DNA from: Nitrospirota bacterium
GTDB lineage: Bacteria; Nitrospirota; Leptospirillia; Leptospirillales; Leptospirillaceae
Assembly (NCBI GenBank): GCA_021816465.1
Contig: JAKAYF010000011.1
Coordinates: 1 to 42,000 of the forward strand
Length of the DNA: 42,000 bases
Reading direction: 5' to 3'
In this document: one piece after another, positions 8,205 through 17,363 of the stretch
Layout: each line of letters begins with the position of its first letter
Position numbering within the stretch: the first letter of the stretch is position 1
Made by a program: the position numbers and the translations under genes
The notes under the pieces: generated by a model
The model's input: only the letters and a program-made list of their open reading frames with translations
Database searches by the model: none
Told to the model about the DNA's origin: nothing

Positions 8205-9065
8205 TCAATGACGCCGGGCTGCCCCCCCTTCTCCGAGCAACCGGGATTTCTTCACTGCAGCCGATACTGCCTCAATAAACGCCCCACGAACAGCCCTGGA
8301 CTCCAGGCTGGCAAGACCTTCAATGGTTGTTCCTCCGGGAGAGGAAACCTGACCTTTCAATTCTGCAGGAAACGAACCGGAAAGAAGAAGCGTTCCCGTT
8401 CCCACAAACATCTGTGCCACCAGAAGGGATGCGGTTTCTTTCTTCAACCCATGAAGCACCCCGGAATCAACCAATGCATCTCCAACCAGAGCCATAAAGC
8501 CAGGACCGGACCCGGCAATGGCTGTCGCAATATCAAAATCCCTTTCAGGAAGACAAATAGCTTTCCCCATTCGGGAAAAAAGCTCAAGGACAAGACGTTC
8601 ATCCGAAATTGTTGCCAGGGATCCCGGGGCGATAACAGTCATCCCCTCCCCCGTCGTCAAGGCAAGATTTGACATGGTCCTGACCCATCTGAGATCAGGC
8701 AAGCTGCGCTCAAGTTGAGAGAGGGTGACCCCAGCCATAACCGAAATGGCAAGTGCCGCGGAAGAAGCGGAAGAAAGGGAGAGAAGCTCTTCTGAAAGCT
8801 CCGGGAATCGGTCTGGCTTGACAGCAAAAAAAATGACTTCCGGAAAAAGTCCGGCCTGTAGGACATTGCCAACAGACGGGAAGGTCAAAACCGGGTATTT
8901 GCAGGAGAGCTGATCCCGAATGGTGTCGACAGGCTCTATCACAAGAAGGTCCTTCTCACGTCCGATCTCCGAGAAATAGCGGAACGCCCCGCCCAGAAAA
9001 GCTTCTCCCATTTTTCCGCCTCCGATGATCCAGACGGAAGTGTTAGACTGAGTGGTCTTTTCCAA
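8205..9065 (-). CDS. proC: Pyrroline-5-carboxylate reductase
   Basis: A 286-residue enzyme for the last step of proline synthesis, reducing 1-pyrroline-5-carboxylate with NAD(P)H. The nucleotide fold IIGGGKMGEAFLGGA opens the protein, AISVMAGV and MSNLAL lie mid-protein, and AIAGSGPGFMALVGDALVDSGV and SSPGGTTIEGL form the helical dimer domain typical of ProC. The start is TTG at 9065, with AAGGA upstream, inside the last 23 nt of yggS. Its place between yggS and yggT is where sepF stands in Firmicutes; proC neighbours yggS in other bacteria too. No oddity in length or motifs. Confidence 0.95.
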   Translation of the reverse strand: MEKTTQSNTSVWIIGGGKMGEAFLGGAFRYFSEIGREKDLLVIEPVDTIRDQLSCKYPVLTFPSVGNVLQAGLFPEVIFFAVKPDRFPELSEELLSLSSASSAALAISVMAGVTLSQLERSLPDLRWVRTMSNLALTTGEGMTVIAPGSLATISDERLVLELFSRMGKAICLPERDFDIATAIAGSGPGFMALVGDALVDSGVLHGLKKETASLLVAQMFVGTGTLLLSGSFPAELKGQVSSPGGTTIEGLASLESRAVRGAFIEAVSAAVKKSRLLGEGGAARRH

Positions 9066-9780
9066 TGATTTCTTCCTTTCCGAACAGGATTGCCCCGAGT
9101 CGAAGCTGTGTGGAGCCTGCTCGAACCGCCTCCAGAAAATCTCCGCTCATCCCCATGGACAGAGTGTCGATTCCGGGCCATTGTCCGGCAAGCCAATCGT
9201 AGATATTTTTTCCTCGCTCAAAGATCCGGCGCGTTTCCGCCAAATCTCCCGACGGCGACGGTGGCACGCCCATGACAAGGATTCCCCGGAGACGGAGAGA
9301 TCCGATTTTTGAGATCGCATCGAGAAGTGCCGGAAGGGATTCCCCGGAAACGCCGCTTCTCCCCGGTATTCCGGAAAGATCAATCTCCACAAGGATATTC
9401 TGACGAACAGCATGGGATAGCGCCATATGATCGAGCACAGGCAGTATTCCCTCCCGGTCAACGGTTGAAATCAGACTGACCGGGATACCCTTCTCTTTTG
9501 TGGATCTCCGCTGAAGGGCCCCGATAAAGTGAAACGAAGGATCCAAAGAGGAATTTCTCGCCATCAGCATCCTTGACACGAGCTGGTCCCATCGATTTTC
9601 TGCAAGAGGCAGATTCAAGGATGCCATCGCCAGGAAGTCCTCATCGGAAGCAGCCTTTGTGACGGCAACAATATCGATCGAGGCAGCCTTTGCACGATCT
9701 GAAGAAACAGCTGGAAATTCCCCCGATATCAGGTTTCTGATCGTCTCGATCCGTTTGGCAAGGAACTGCTGCCGAGTCAC
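9043..9780 (-). CDS. yggS: YggS-type pyridoxal-phosphate homeostasis protein
   Basis: A 245-residue PLP-binding alanine-racemase-fold protein (YggS/YlmE/PROSC), thought to buffer free PLP and not known to catalyse a reaction. IVAVTKA near residue 38 carries the Schiff-base lysine. LAENRWDQL matches the family GENR.Q segment, and HFIGALQRRSTK resembles the usual HFIG.LQ.NK. The C-terminal LSMGMSGDFLEAVRAGSTQLRLGAILFG is the classic phosphate-binding end. The start is GTG overlapping the pgeF stop (GTGA), implying coupled translation. It follows pgeF as ylmE follows ylmD in Bacillus. Confidence 0.92.
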   Translation of the reverse strand: MTRQQFLAKRIETIRNLISGEFPAVSSDRAKAASIDIVAVTKAASDEDFLAMASLNLPLAENRWDQLVSRMLMARNSSLDPSFHFIGALQRRSTKEKGIPVSLISTVDREGILPVLDHMALSHAVRQNILVEIDLSGIPGRSGVSGESLPALLDAISKIGSLRLRGILVMGVPPSPSGDLAETRRIFERGKNIYDWLAGQWPGIDTLSMGMSGDFLEAVRAGSTQLRLGAILFGKEEIIGKDHSV

Positions 9781-10424
9781 GACGATGTCTGAATCCAGTT
9801 GATCATGGAGCGACCTTCCCTCAAAATTCCCTGACGCCGGTGGGAGAAGAAAAGTTCAGGATGACAGATCGTACACAAGTCGATCGAACCGGTTTGGCCG
9901 GCAGGGATCCCCTCATTGCCCAGCTGGTGGAGGACCAGGGCAGGAAGATCCAGATGTCCGTCAATGGTCTCCCGCCCCCGAAAGCCCGGATAACGGGAAG
10001 AGACTTCAGAAAGAACCTCCTGACCGACCTGGTAGCAACAACGCCCCGCGGATGGCCCCAAAACCACAAGAAGGTCGGATGAGACAAGTCCCTGTTCATC
10101 TTTCAGGCGCGCGAGAGCCTCGTGGACAATTCCCCTCACAGCCCCCCGCCATCCGGCATGAACGGCACAGGCAACACGGCCTCTCCTGTCGGAAAACAAA
10201 ACAGGAAGACAGTCTGCCGTCCAGACCCCGACCCTCGTACGGGGAGAATCCGTCCACAAACCATCCGCTTCTGGACGCTCCCCACCCTCCGGATCAACCC
10301 TGACAACATCCAGCCCATGGACCTGACGGGCCGTCACCAGCCTCTCGGAGTTGTTTGGCGGGGAGACAAGACCAAACCCGTGCTCAATCCCGTAAGAAGA
10401 AAAAAGCGGATGACGGAGAAACAC
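9777..10424 (-). CDS. pgeF: PgeF/YfiH-type laccase-domain protein
   Basis: A 215-residue member of the YfiH/YlmD family, once called polyphenol oxidase. In E. coli PgeF prevents wrong amino acids in peptidoglycan stem peptides, and other members show purine nucleoside activity. Visible signatures are RQVHG, ADCLPVLFSDRRG, VHAGWRGAVRGIV, GPSAGRCCYQVG and a late CTICHPELFFSHRR, with the conserved His and Cys residues expected to bind zinc. The start is GTG overlapping the ftsZ TAG by one base (TAGTG). The gene following ftsZ is ylmD in Firmicutes, so context agrees. A role in editing peptidoglycan precursors fits the cluster but is inferred. Confidence 0.92.
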   Translation of the reverse strand: MFLRHPLFSSYGIEHGFGLVSPPNNSERLVTARQVHGLDVVRVDPEGGERPEADGLWTDSPRTRVGVWTADCLPVLFSDRRGRVACAVHAGWRGAVRGIVHEALARLKDEQGLVSSDLLVVLGPSAGRCCYQVGQEVLSEVSSRYPGFRGRETIDGHLDLPALVLHQLGNEGIPAGQTGSIDLCTICHPELFFSHRRQGILREGRSMINWIQTSS

Positions 10425-11602
10425 TAGGAGTCGCCCCTCTTTCTCCAGATTGCCGGTGTGTCAATATGTGCAGGATCAAGCTCGGATGGTTCATCCCCCG
10501 AATCTCTCTCCATTGGAATCTTGCCCACAGGTGACTGTCTCCTGAGATAGGCAGGTATCGACTGGATGGCTTCAGGATCGATCTCGCCGGAGGAAACCAA
10601 CGACTCCGGAGCGGAAACCTCTTCTGTCTCCGGAGGATCGAAACCGGCCGCAATAACAGTAATGTGGATAGCATCCTGGGGAACCTCATCGACCACCGTT
10701 CCAAAGATGATGTTCAACCCTTTCTGTCCCTCATCCTGAATCATGTTTGATGCCTCCATCACCTCATGGAGAGTCATGTCGGATCCTCCGCTGAAGTTCA
10801 CCAGAACACCCCTTGCACCACGAATGGAGGCCTCTTCAAGAAGAGGACTGTTAATGGCATTTCTGGCAGCATCAACAGCCCTTTTCTCTCCGGTTCCCGA
10901 ACCGATTCCCATAACGGCACGTCCCATTTTGGACATTGTCGTGCGAACATCCGCAAAGTCAAGATTGATCAGTCCAGGCTTGGTGATGATATCGGAGATC
11001 CCCTGCACACCCTGGCGGAGAATATCATCCGCCGTTTTAAAAGCATTCGTCAGTGGCACATCCTTTCCCACCACAGACATCAGCTTGTCATTTGGAATGA
11101 CAATCAGTGTGTCTGAATTTTTCTTCAGGTCAGCAAGCCCCTTCTGCGCATTGGCCTCCCTTTTTGGCCCCTCAAATGAGAATGGGCGGGTCACCACCGC
11201 AACGGTCAGTGCCCCAAGCTCCATCGCAACCTGGGATACAACCGGAGCCGCACCCGTTCCGGTACCACCACCCATTCCGGCAGTGACAAAAACCATATCC
11301 GCGCCTTTCAGCACATTCCTGATCTTGTCAATATCCTCAAGAGCCGCTTTTCTTCCAATGTCGGGATTGGCTCCTGCACCAAGCCCCCTGCTTGTGGAGC
11401 CACCAATCTGGACCCTGTGTGCAGGAACCCTGTTCAAGGCCTGAAGGTCTGTATTGACCGCAACAAACTCAACACCCGATACCTCCGCCTGAATCATCGA
11501 CAAAACGGCATTGCACCCGCCCCCTCCGACACCGACGACGATAATGCGGGCATTTAAAAGACCGGACTGGTTATAGTCGATCAACGGCTTCTGGTCTTCC
11601 AT
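10424..11602 (-). CDS. ftsZ: Cell division GTPase FtsZ
   Basis: The tubulin-like GTPase that forms the Z ring. In the 392-residue form starting at 11602, [12 protein letters not shown] opens the fold, NTDLQAL follows, the tubulin signature GGGTGTG is at residues 111-117, and [11 protein letters not shown] is the T7 loop region. The start MEDQKPL is chosen because AAAGGAT stands 8 nt upstream; an in-frame start 39 nt earlier has no site. The C-terminal linker carries IPAYLRRQ (349-356), the usual FtsA-binding peptide, but a further 36 residues follow and end with a second similar element, DTPAIWRKR (381-389). Upstream ftsA ends 75 nt away; downstream pgeF overlaps by one base. Confidence 0.97.
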   Translation of the reverse strand: MEDQKPLIDYNQSGLLNARIIVVGVGGGGCNAVLSMIQAEVSGVEFVAVNTDLQALNRVPAHRVQIGGSTSRGLGAGANPDIGRKAALEDIDKIRNVLKGADMVFVTAGMGGGTGTGAAPVVSQVAMELGALTVAVVTRPFSFEGPKREANAQKGLADLKKNSDTLIVIPNDKLMSVVGKDVPLTNAFKTADDILRQGVQGISDIITKPGLINLDFADVRTTMSKMGRAVMGIGSGTGEKRAVDAARNAINSPLLEEASIRGARGVLVNFSGGSDMTLHEVMEASNMIQDEGQKGLNIIFGTVVDEVPQDAIHITVIAAGFDPPETEEVSAPESLVSSGEIDPEAIQSIPAYLRRQSPVGKIPMERDSGDEPSELDPAHIDTPAIWRKRGDS

Positions 11603-11677
11603 CGGAAAAATCCTTTCAAATATGTCTTCACATCCCGGCACCCGGTTCTGATCAAGAAAATCCCGGCTGGTTATTTT

Positions 11678-12946
11678 TTAAATAATTTCCTTGAGCCAGC
11701 CCCAGATTGAGCCGGAAGACTTCTTCTCGAGAGACGGCAAAACAGATTCCTGCACCGGCTGGTCAACCTCTGAAAACAGTTCTCCCCAATGATCACGTGC
11801 ACAGAACAAAAGACCTACCGCCGATGAATACTCAGGAAGGGATGCCCGATCCACAACACCCTGGATACGGGACTCCACCGACCCAAGGGTAACATGAAGG
11901 GGGGAGAGGACCTTTCTGGCGATTTCAACCATTTGGGGCATATTGGCAACCCCTCCCGTCAGGACGACCCCTCTCTGGAGATACTGGATATCCACCTTCA
12001 TCTCCTTGAGACAGGAGACAACCCGCTCCAGAATCTCGACGAGTCTCGCCTCGACAATTTCAACAACTTCCCTCGAAGGGGCGTCAAGCTCTTCAGCCGG
12101 TTCCTCGCTCTCCGGATCAGGGGAAGGGAGTCGTGACAGAGTCTGGATCTTGATCCTCTCGGCCTCCTCCTGAGAAACCCGGCGGACAATGGCAAGATCC
12201 CGGGTCATATTGATCCCGCCCAAAGGAATAACCTTTACCCCGACAATCGCCCCATTGACATACACCGCAACATTGGTCGTCCCTCCCCCGATATCGACCA
12301 AAACAACGCCAAGTTCCTTGTCATCTTCGGAAAGAACAACCCGGGCGCTGGCCAGGGGATGAAGGATCAGGTCGCCGTCCATCACCGAGAGGCCTGCCCG
12401 TTCAACCGTTCTCTTCAGATTGGCAATCACCATTTCCGACCCCTTGATCACATGGACAGATGCCTCCAGACGGTTCCCCACCATTCCGATGGGGTTCGGA
12501 ATCCCCGAGAGATCGTCAATGGTGTAGGATTTTGGAATGACGTGAAGGATCTCCGATACAGGACGGTTTACCATGGAGCGGGCCTCCTGCATGACCTTCT
12601 CGATATCGGGAAGCTGAACCTCCCGGTCTCTCAACGCCACGATCACCCGCTGGTCGGTTCCGACCACTTCGCCCCCCGCAAATCCGACAACAACTTTCTT
12701 GACCGGCTTGCCGACAACCCTGACAACCTGGTCGAGAGCCCGGTTGATCGCAGCAACTGCCTGCTGGACATCAACGATCGTACCGTTTCTGATAAAGTTT
12801 CCCGTTGGGGCTACCCCCACAGAAACGATCTCGAACAAATTGTCTTCAAGGGCATTTCCAACGATCGCCACAACCTTTGTCGAACCAAGATCAAGCGCCG
12901 CATACACCGGGCTTTCCGGAAAACGTTGAGATTCCTTCAGTTCCAT
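11678..12946 (-). CDS. ftsA: Cell division protein FtsA
   Basis: An actin-fold ATPase that tethers FtsZ to the inner membrane. It has YAALDLGSTKVVAIVG (phosphate 1), DIGGGTTNVAVYVNGAI (phosphate 2), VVLTGGVANMPQM (adenosine region), and between them the 1C/SHS2 region with HVIPKSYTIDDLSGIPNPIGM. The last residues, SIWGWLKEII, form the amphipathic membrane-targeting helix. Start 12946 (MELKESQ) gives 422 residues, usual for FtsA, with GGTGG upstream. The open frame extends 40 codons further to 13066, but that stretch lacks homology features and I treat it as leader. About 120 nt of untranslated DNA before ftsA could hold an internal ftsAZ promoter. Confidence 0.96.
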   Translation of the reverse strand: MELKESQRFPESPVYAALDLGSTKVVAIVGNALEDNLFEIVSVGVAPTGNFIRNGTIVDVQQAVAAINRALDQVVRVVGKPVKKVVVGFAGGEVVGTDQRVIVALRDREVQLPDIEKVMQEARSMVNRPVSEILHVIPKSYTIDDLSGIPNPIGMVGNRLEASVHVIKGSEMVIANLKRTVERAGLSVMDGDLILHPLASARVVLSEDDKELGVVLVDIGGGTTNVAVYVNGAIVGVKVIPLGGINMTRDLAIVRRVSQEEAERIKIQTLSRLPSPDPESEEPAEELDAPSREVVEIVEARLVEILERVVSCLKEMKVDIQYLQRGVVLTGGVANMPQMVEIARKVLSPLHVTLGSVESRIQGVVDRASLPEYSSAVGLLFCARDHWGELFSEVDQPVQESVLPSLEKKSSGSIWGWLKEII

Positions 12947-13070
12947 AAACACACCACCCTCATCATTGCGCTTTTCCCCAGAGACTTCCCCATTTTCAAG
13001 ACAAGACAAAAAGAAACGATCCATCCCGCCATTATCAAGGCTGAATGATTTTCTCACACCTTCCAAATGA

Positions 13071-13937
13071 TCACAACTTTCGCCTTGACGAAGATCTTCT
13101 TGAGATGGGCATCTCGGGAAGATGCTGGCGCAAAAGGATCATTTTCGAAAATCTGAGGTCAATCCCAAGAACACCTCCTCCCGCACCGACAGACAGGTTT
13201 CCACCGCTGTCGAGGGGACGGGACTTGAGAAAACGCCTGAGCATCAGAAAAGAATCGCACCCTGGCTCTTCCGGAAGGACCAGATAATAGGAAGCATGAT
13301 CGGGAAGCATTCTGATTTCGTGCTTTCCAAGGAAAACAAAAATTCTCCCTTCCGGTGCTCCCTGATCCCGACATTGCCTCTCTCTTCTGATCGCGTTTAA
13401 CAGGCGCTCTCCATCGCCTGATCTTAGTGGAGTCTGGAGAACGATCTCCGGAAGGTCCCTGAATGCAGAAACGGACAGTCCCGTCACAACTTTCCCCGAC
13501 GACAGGAGATAGGGAAGAATACGCGGACTGCCCCATGGAAAGGATGGTTGACCGGGAGAAAAGATCGTCGGAGGACGCAAAATCGCTTTTGGTTTTTGAA
13601 GGTTTACAATGACCGAACCACCACCCCATGGTTGCCGGACAAGGGCCGCAGACAAGACCCATGGATGCCGGGAGACCCACAAGCTGATCAGATCCCTTGA
13701 GCCCATTTGAGAGAGTGTGTCCGGCCCTATCCAGTAACTGACAGTACGGGCTGAAACGGCACCATCTCCCTTGAGGACAAGCTGAAAAACCTTTGATTTG
13801 GACTTGTTGCTCGATTGGGGCAGAAAGACCAGAAAAACCAGAAACAGACAAAAGATCAGGACAATAAGCCAGCGTCCCTTTCCCTTCAATGATTTCCCTG
13901 GACTCAACGAGACGGTCTGACGGGCAGGATCACCCAT
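13071..13937 (-). CDS. ftsQ: Cell division protein FtsQ/DivIB
   Basis: A 288-residue bitopic division protein. It has a basic cytoplasmic N-terminus, one membrane helix at about residues 23-40 (WLIVLIFCLFLVFLVFL), then a POTRA-like domain with LWVSRHPWVLSAALVRQPWGGGSVIVNLQKPKAIL, which matches the FtsQ pattern of a short-peptide helix followed by R..P..L.I.V.E..P.A. It should bridge FtsL/FtsI/FtsW to early division proteins. The position ddl-ftsQ-ftsA-ftsZ is canonical. No ribosome site is visible before the ATG at 13937, which lies 3 nt after the ddl stop, so reinitiation is likely. Similarity is moderate, as usual for FtsQ; context carries much of the call. Confidence 0.85.
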   Translation of the reverse strand: MGDPARQTVSLSPGKSLKGKGRWLIVLIFCLFLVFLVFLPQSSNKSKSKVFQLVLKGDGAVSARTVSYWIGPDTLSQMGSRDLISLWVSRHPWVLSAALVRQPWGGGSVIVNLQKPKAILRPPTIFSPGQPSFPWGSPRILPYLLSSGKVVTGLSVSAFRDLPEIVLQTPLRSGDGERLLNAIRRERQCRDQGAPEGRIFVFLGKHEIRMLPDHASYYLVLPEEPGCDSFLMLRRFLKSRPLDSGGNLSVGAGGGVLGIDLRFSKMILLRQHLPEMPISRRSSSRRKL

Positions 13938-13940
13938 TTT

Positions 13941-14888
13941 TTACTGTTTGATTTGCGAAACGGGGAGACTGTCCAGACAGGCCCCATTTAATATGCGGCA
14001 CACCAGGTCAGGGAATGAAATCCCCATCCCCATGGCGATCTCGGGCAAAAGAGATGTTTTCGTCATTCCGGGAAGAGTGTTCATCTCCAGAACGACAACA
14101 TGACCATCAGCCATCAAAATGGTATCAAGACGTGCAACGCCTCTCAGCTCAAGAACTTCCCATGCAACCCTGGCCGCATGATTTAACGACCTTTCTTCCG
14201 ACTTTGAGACAACTGCGGGAAAAATATGACGGGACCCACCTGGCTGATATTTCGAGGAAAAGGTATAAAAAGGCTCTCCCGGATCTGGAACGACTTCAAT
14301 GATCCCTATCGGTTCCCCTGCCAAAAGGCCGACCTGGATTTCTCTTCCCGAAAGAAAGGGCTCCACCAGAACTTTCGAGGAATGCACCATCGCATCAGAA
14401 ATCGCATTTCGAAGATGTTCTGGAGAATCAACTTTCAGGATCCCGATCGACGAGCCGGCGGACTCCGGCTTTACAATAACGGGGTAAGGGAATGGAAGGA
14501 GCAGATCTCCCGACAGATCCGGATCGGAAAACTCAATTGTTTCCGGAACAACAAGGCCTGCAGAACGAAACAACTTCCTCGAGACACTTTTGCTCATTCC
14601 GAGAGCGGAGCCAAGAACGCCCGTTCCGGTATAAGGGATTTCCATGACTTCAAGCAGCCCCTGCAAGGCGCCATTTTCCCCTTTTCCGCCGTGAGTCGCC
14701 AGAAAACAGGCATCGGGCCTGAACTCTGCCAGGAGCGCAGGAAGCCCTGGCCCAACCTCCATTCCCGTTGCAGTGACAGAGAGTTCGGACAAGACAGACA
14801 AAACGCCTTCCCCCGTCATTCTTGACACTTCTGCCTCAGGAGAATCACCACCGTACAGAACAGCTACCCGAGCAAACCTTGAAACCAC
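13941..14888 (-). CDS. ddl: D-alanine--D-alanine ligase
   Basis: An ATP-grasp ligase that makes D-Ala-D-Ala for the peptidoglycan stem. It is 315 residues, normal for the short DdlB type. VLYGGDSPEAEVS is the N-terminal signature, ATHGGKGENGALQGLLE and PYTGTGVLGSALGMSKSVSRKLF follow, VIVKPESAGSSIGI is the ATP-grasp lysine strand, and VLEMNTLPGMTKTSLLPEIA carries the metal ligands (E, N) near the end. The GTG start at 14888 has GAGAGGAT 5 nt upstream. It sits between murB and ftsQ as in many dcw clusters. Confidence 0.96.
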   Translation of the reverse strand: MVSRFARVAVLYGGDSPEAEVSRMTGEGVLSVLSELSVTATGMEVGPGLPALLAEFRPDACFLATHGGKGENGALQGLLEVMEIPYTGTGVLGSALGMSKSVSRKLFRSAGLVVPETIEFSDPDLSGDLLLPFPYPVIVKPESAGSSIGILKVDSPEHLRNAISDAMVHSSKVLVEPFLSGREIQVGLLAGEPIGIIEVVPDPGEPFYTFSSKYQPGGSRHIFPAVVSKSEERSLNHAARVAWEVLELRGVARLDTILMADGHVVVLEMNTLPGMTKTSLLPEIAMGMGISFPDLVCRILNGACLDSLPVSQIKQ

Positions 14889-14945
14889 GTGCTATCCTCT
14901 CAAAAAACGGTTGGGAGTTAAGATTGACGGCAATCTAGAAAAAAT

Positions 14946-15875
14946 CTAGAAAAAATTGAGAACCTCCGGAAACAGGACAACGCCTGTCAAATCCTGAACA
15001 CGTTGACGCGTCTCGGACATCAGGTCGAGAAACTCACCTGCCGTCCCGGACCCTTCATTAATAAAAAAATTACAGTGCTTGGGACTGATCCTGATACCGC
15101 CCTTTTTGGCACCCTTCAACCCTGACTGTTCAATAAGGCGTCCGGCAAAGTCCGGTTGAGGATTTCTGAAAACAGACCCCAAACTTGGCTGATCGAGCGG
15201 CTGGCTCTCACTTCTGCGCAACAAGGCCATTCTTCCTGCTTCCTGCAACAGGAGAGGATCAGCTGGAACACCGGACAGAAGAACATCGAGGATCATCGCC
15301 CCCCCCTGAAGATTTGAATCTGAACCAGTGTCCATCGTTTTTGAATGCACCCCAGAAAAGATGGAATGCCGGTAGGAGAATTGCAGGTCTTCCCCCGTCA
15401 GCCGGGTAATCGTCCCTGATGGGGAAAGGACACGAACTTCCCGGACGATCCGGGAAAAATCTCCGTCCGGAGTCCCGGCATTCATGGCCACCCCACCGCC
15501 AACTGTTCCGGGGATACCGGACATAAACGAAAATCCGGACACCCCGGCAGTAGCAGCCACACGGGCAAGATAAGGCATCGAAACACCTGACTGGGCCAGG
15601 AAACTGCCATCCGGCAGGACTGTCATGGCTGTCAGGCGCTTTGTACTGATGACGGTTCCCGAAAGTCCCTTGTCGGCAAAAAGGATATTGGACCCTTTTC
15701 CAAAAATGCGAAGGGGAGAAGGCAAACTCCCGGACGAGACGTCCGCCAGGATCACCATAAGCTCTTCAACCGTCTCCGGAAGAAAAAAATATTCCGCGGG
15801 GCCACCGATCCGGATGGTCGAATGCATTGAAAGACGCTCGTTCTTAAGCGTTTTTATCTCCCCGGCATGTGTCAT
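14946..15875 (-). CDS. murB: UDP-N-acetylenolpyruvoylglucosamine reductase
   Basis: A FAD enzyme that reduces UDP-GlcNAc-enolpyruvate to UDP-MurNAc with NADPH. It is 309 residues, fitting the short MurB class. STIRIGGPAEYFFLPETVEEL and FGKGSNILFADKGLSGTVI form the FAD domain, GIPGTVGGGVAMNAG is the flavin loop, and GSVFRNP carries the proton-donor serine. The ATG overlaps the murC stop (ATGA), so translation is coupled. Ddl begins 57 nt downstream. Confidence 0.96.
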   Translation of the reverse strand: MTHAGEIKTLKNERLSMHSTIRIGGPAEYFFLPETVEELMVILADVSSGSLPSPLRIFGKGSNILFADKGLSGTVISTKRLTAMTVLPDGSFLAQSGVSMPYLARVAATAGVSGFSFMSGIPGTVGGGVAMNAGTPDGDFSRIVREVRVLSPSGTITRLTGEDLQFSYRHSIFSGVHSKTMDTGSDSNLQGGAMILDVLLSGVPADPLLLQEAGRMALLRRSESQPLDQPSLGSVFRNPQPDFAGRLIEQSGLKGAKKGGIRISPKHCNFFINEGSGTAGEFLDLMSETRQRVQDLTGVVLFPEVLNFF

Positions 15876-17278
15876 GAAATTCGGCTGGCACTCCTTACAA
15901 GATCCAGATATTCCTGGCCAAGGCTTGTAATGTCCCCGGCCCCGAGGGTCAGCAGAACATCCCCCGGTCGCATGATGTCGGCAAGAAATGACGGGAGCCT
16001 CTGACGATCGCCCTCAAAAAGAACCCGGTCTACCCCCATGACCTTCCTGGTTTCATCACAAAGTGCTTCCCCCGTCACACCCGGAAGAGACTTTTCTCCC
16101 GCACCATAAACTTCAGTCAGGACCAAAAGATCAGATTTCAGGAAAGAATGGGCAAATCGGGACATGAGGTCTCTCGTACGCGTGTAGCGATGGGGCTGGA
16201 AAACAACGACAAGCCTTCTGTCGGGAAAACTTTGCCTGGCGGCTGCAAGAGTCGCCTCAATCTCTGTCGGATGATGTCCGTAGTCATCAACGATCAGGAT
16301 ACCTGACTCTTCGCCAACAATCGTAAATCTCCGTCCCACTCCCCTGAAGCGGGACAAGCCTTCGCGGATCTCCGACAGGGGCATTCCCAGCTCCCGTGCG
16401 ACCCCGATCGCAGCCAGGGAATTGATGACGTTGTGGCGTCCAGGAACCTCAAGGGAAAAGCTGCCCCACCGCTCACCATCCCCTTCCACCGAATAGGTCG
16501 AAGAAAGACCGTTAACGACAATACCGTCCACGCCACCAACCACCCTTATCATGGCATCCGGACTCAGGCCGTAAGTAATGACCCTGCGATCGACTGATCC
16601 GATCACGCTTCTGACGCCCGCATCGTCTATACAGGCAAAGACCTTTCCGTAGAAAGGAACATTGTTCATAAATTCAGCAAAGGCATCCTTGACCCGTTCA
16701 TAAGACCCATAAAAATCCAGATGTTCCTGGTCTATATTTGTAACAACGGCAATAATAGGCGGAAGCTTCAGGAAAGAACCATCACTTTCATCGGCCTCTG
16801 CAACAAAAAAAGAGGATTTTCCAACCCTCGCATGGGCTCCGAAATGGTGGACACGACCACCGACAACACATGTCGGGTCAAGGTTCCCCATGTAGAGCAA
16901 GGTTGAAATCATGGATGTCGTCGTGGTCTTTCCATGGGAACCTGCAACGCAGACGCCAACGGTCCCCCGCATCAGCTCACTTAGCATTTCGCCCCGGTGA
17001 ACAACAGGAATACCTCTCCGTCTGGCTTCCCGAACCTCCGGATTTTCAGACGAAATGGCCGTTGATACCACAACTGCATCGACATCACCCACGTGTTCGG
17101 CCATTTGCCCAAGATAAACCGTCGCACCCAGCTCCGACAACCGCCTTGTCAATTCCGTCTGATGGCTGTCCGAGCCAGTGACGCGAAACCCCCTCGCCAG
17201 AAGTATCTCTGCAATGGGTGCCATCCCGTTTCCACCGATCCCCACTAAATGTAGCGACTTGACCATGTATCTAAGCAT
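15872..17278 (-). CDS. murC: UDP-N-acetylmuramate--L-alanine ligase
   Basis: Adds L-alanine to UDP-MurNAc, the first stem-peptide residue. LVGIGGNGMAPIAEILL is the N-terminal MurC nucleotide-sugar site, GSHGKTTTTSM the ATP loop, EADESDGSFL the metal region, and VDDYGHHPTEIEATL the central-domain motif. Start 17278 (MLRYMVK) is chosen for GGGAG 9 nt upstream, giving 468 residues. Starts at 17296 and 17266 are possible. It follows murG by about 85 nt and overlaps murB. Confidence 0.96.
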   Translation of the reverse strand: MLRYMVKSLHLVGIGGNGMAPIAEILLARGFRVTGSDSHQTELTRRLSELGATVYLGQMAEHVGDVDAVVVSTAISSENPEVREARRRGIPVVHRGEMLSELMRGTVGVCVAGSHGKTTTTSMISTLLYMGNLDPTCVVGGRVHHFGAHARVGKSSFFVAEADESDGSFLKLPPIIAVVTNIDQEHLDFYGSYERVKDAFAEFMNNVPFYGKVFACIDDAGVRSVIGSVDRRVITYGLSPDAMIRVVGGVDGIVVNGLSSTYSVEGDGERWGSFSLEVPGRHNVINSLAAIGVARELGMPLSEIREGLSRFRGVGRRFTIVGEESGILIVDDYGHHPTEIEATLAAARQSFPDRRLVVVFQPHRYTRTRDLMSRFAHSFLKSDLLVLTEVYGAGEKSLPGVTGEALCDETRKVMGVDRVLFEGDRQRLPSFLADIMRPGDVLLTLGAGDITSLGQEYLDLVRSASRIS

Positions 17279-17363
17279 ACACCCATTCTCCCTCATTCAT
17301 GTGCCAACAGCCCGACCCTGGCAGTCAGCCATACCCCAAGCAACTGCCATTATGGATTAAATT

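Noticed and set aside
12947-13066. An N-terminal extension of FtsA by 40 residues.
   Set aside because: The open frame permits it, but the extension has no FtsA-like features, and the ATG at 12946 has a ribosome site and gives the usual length.
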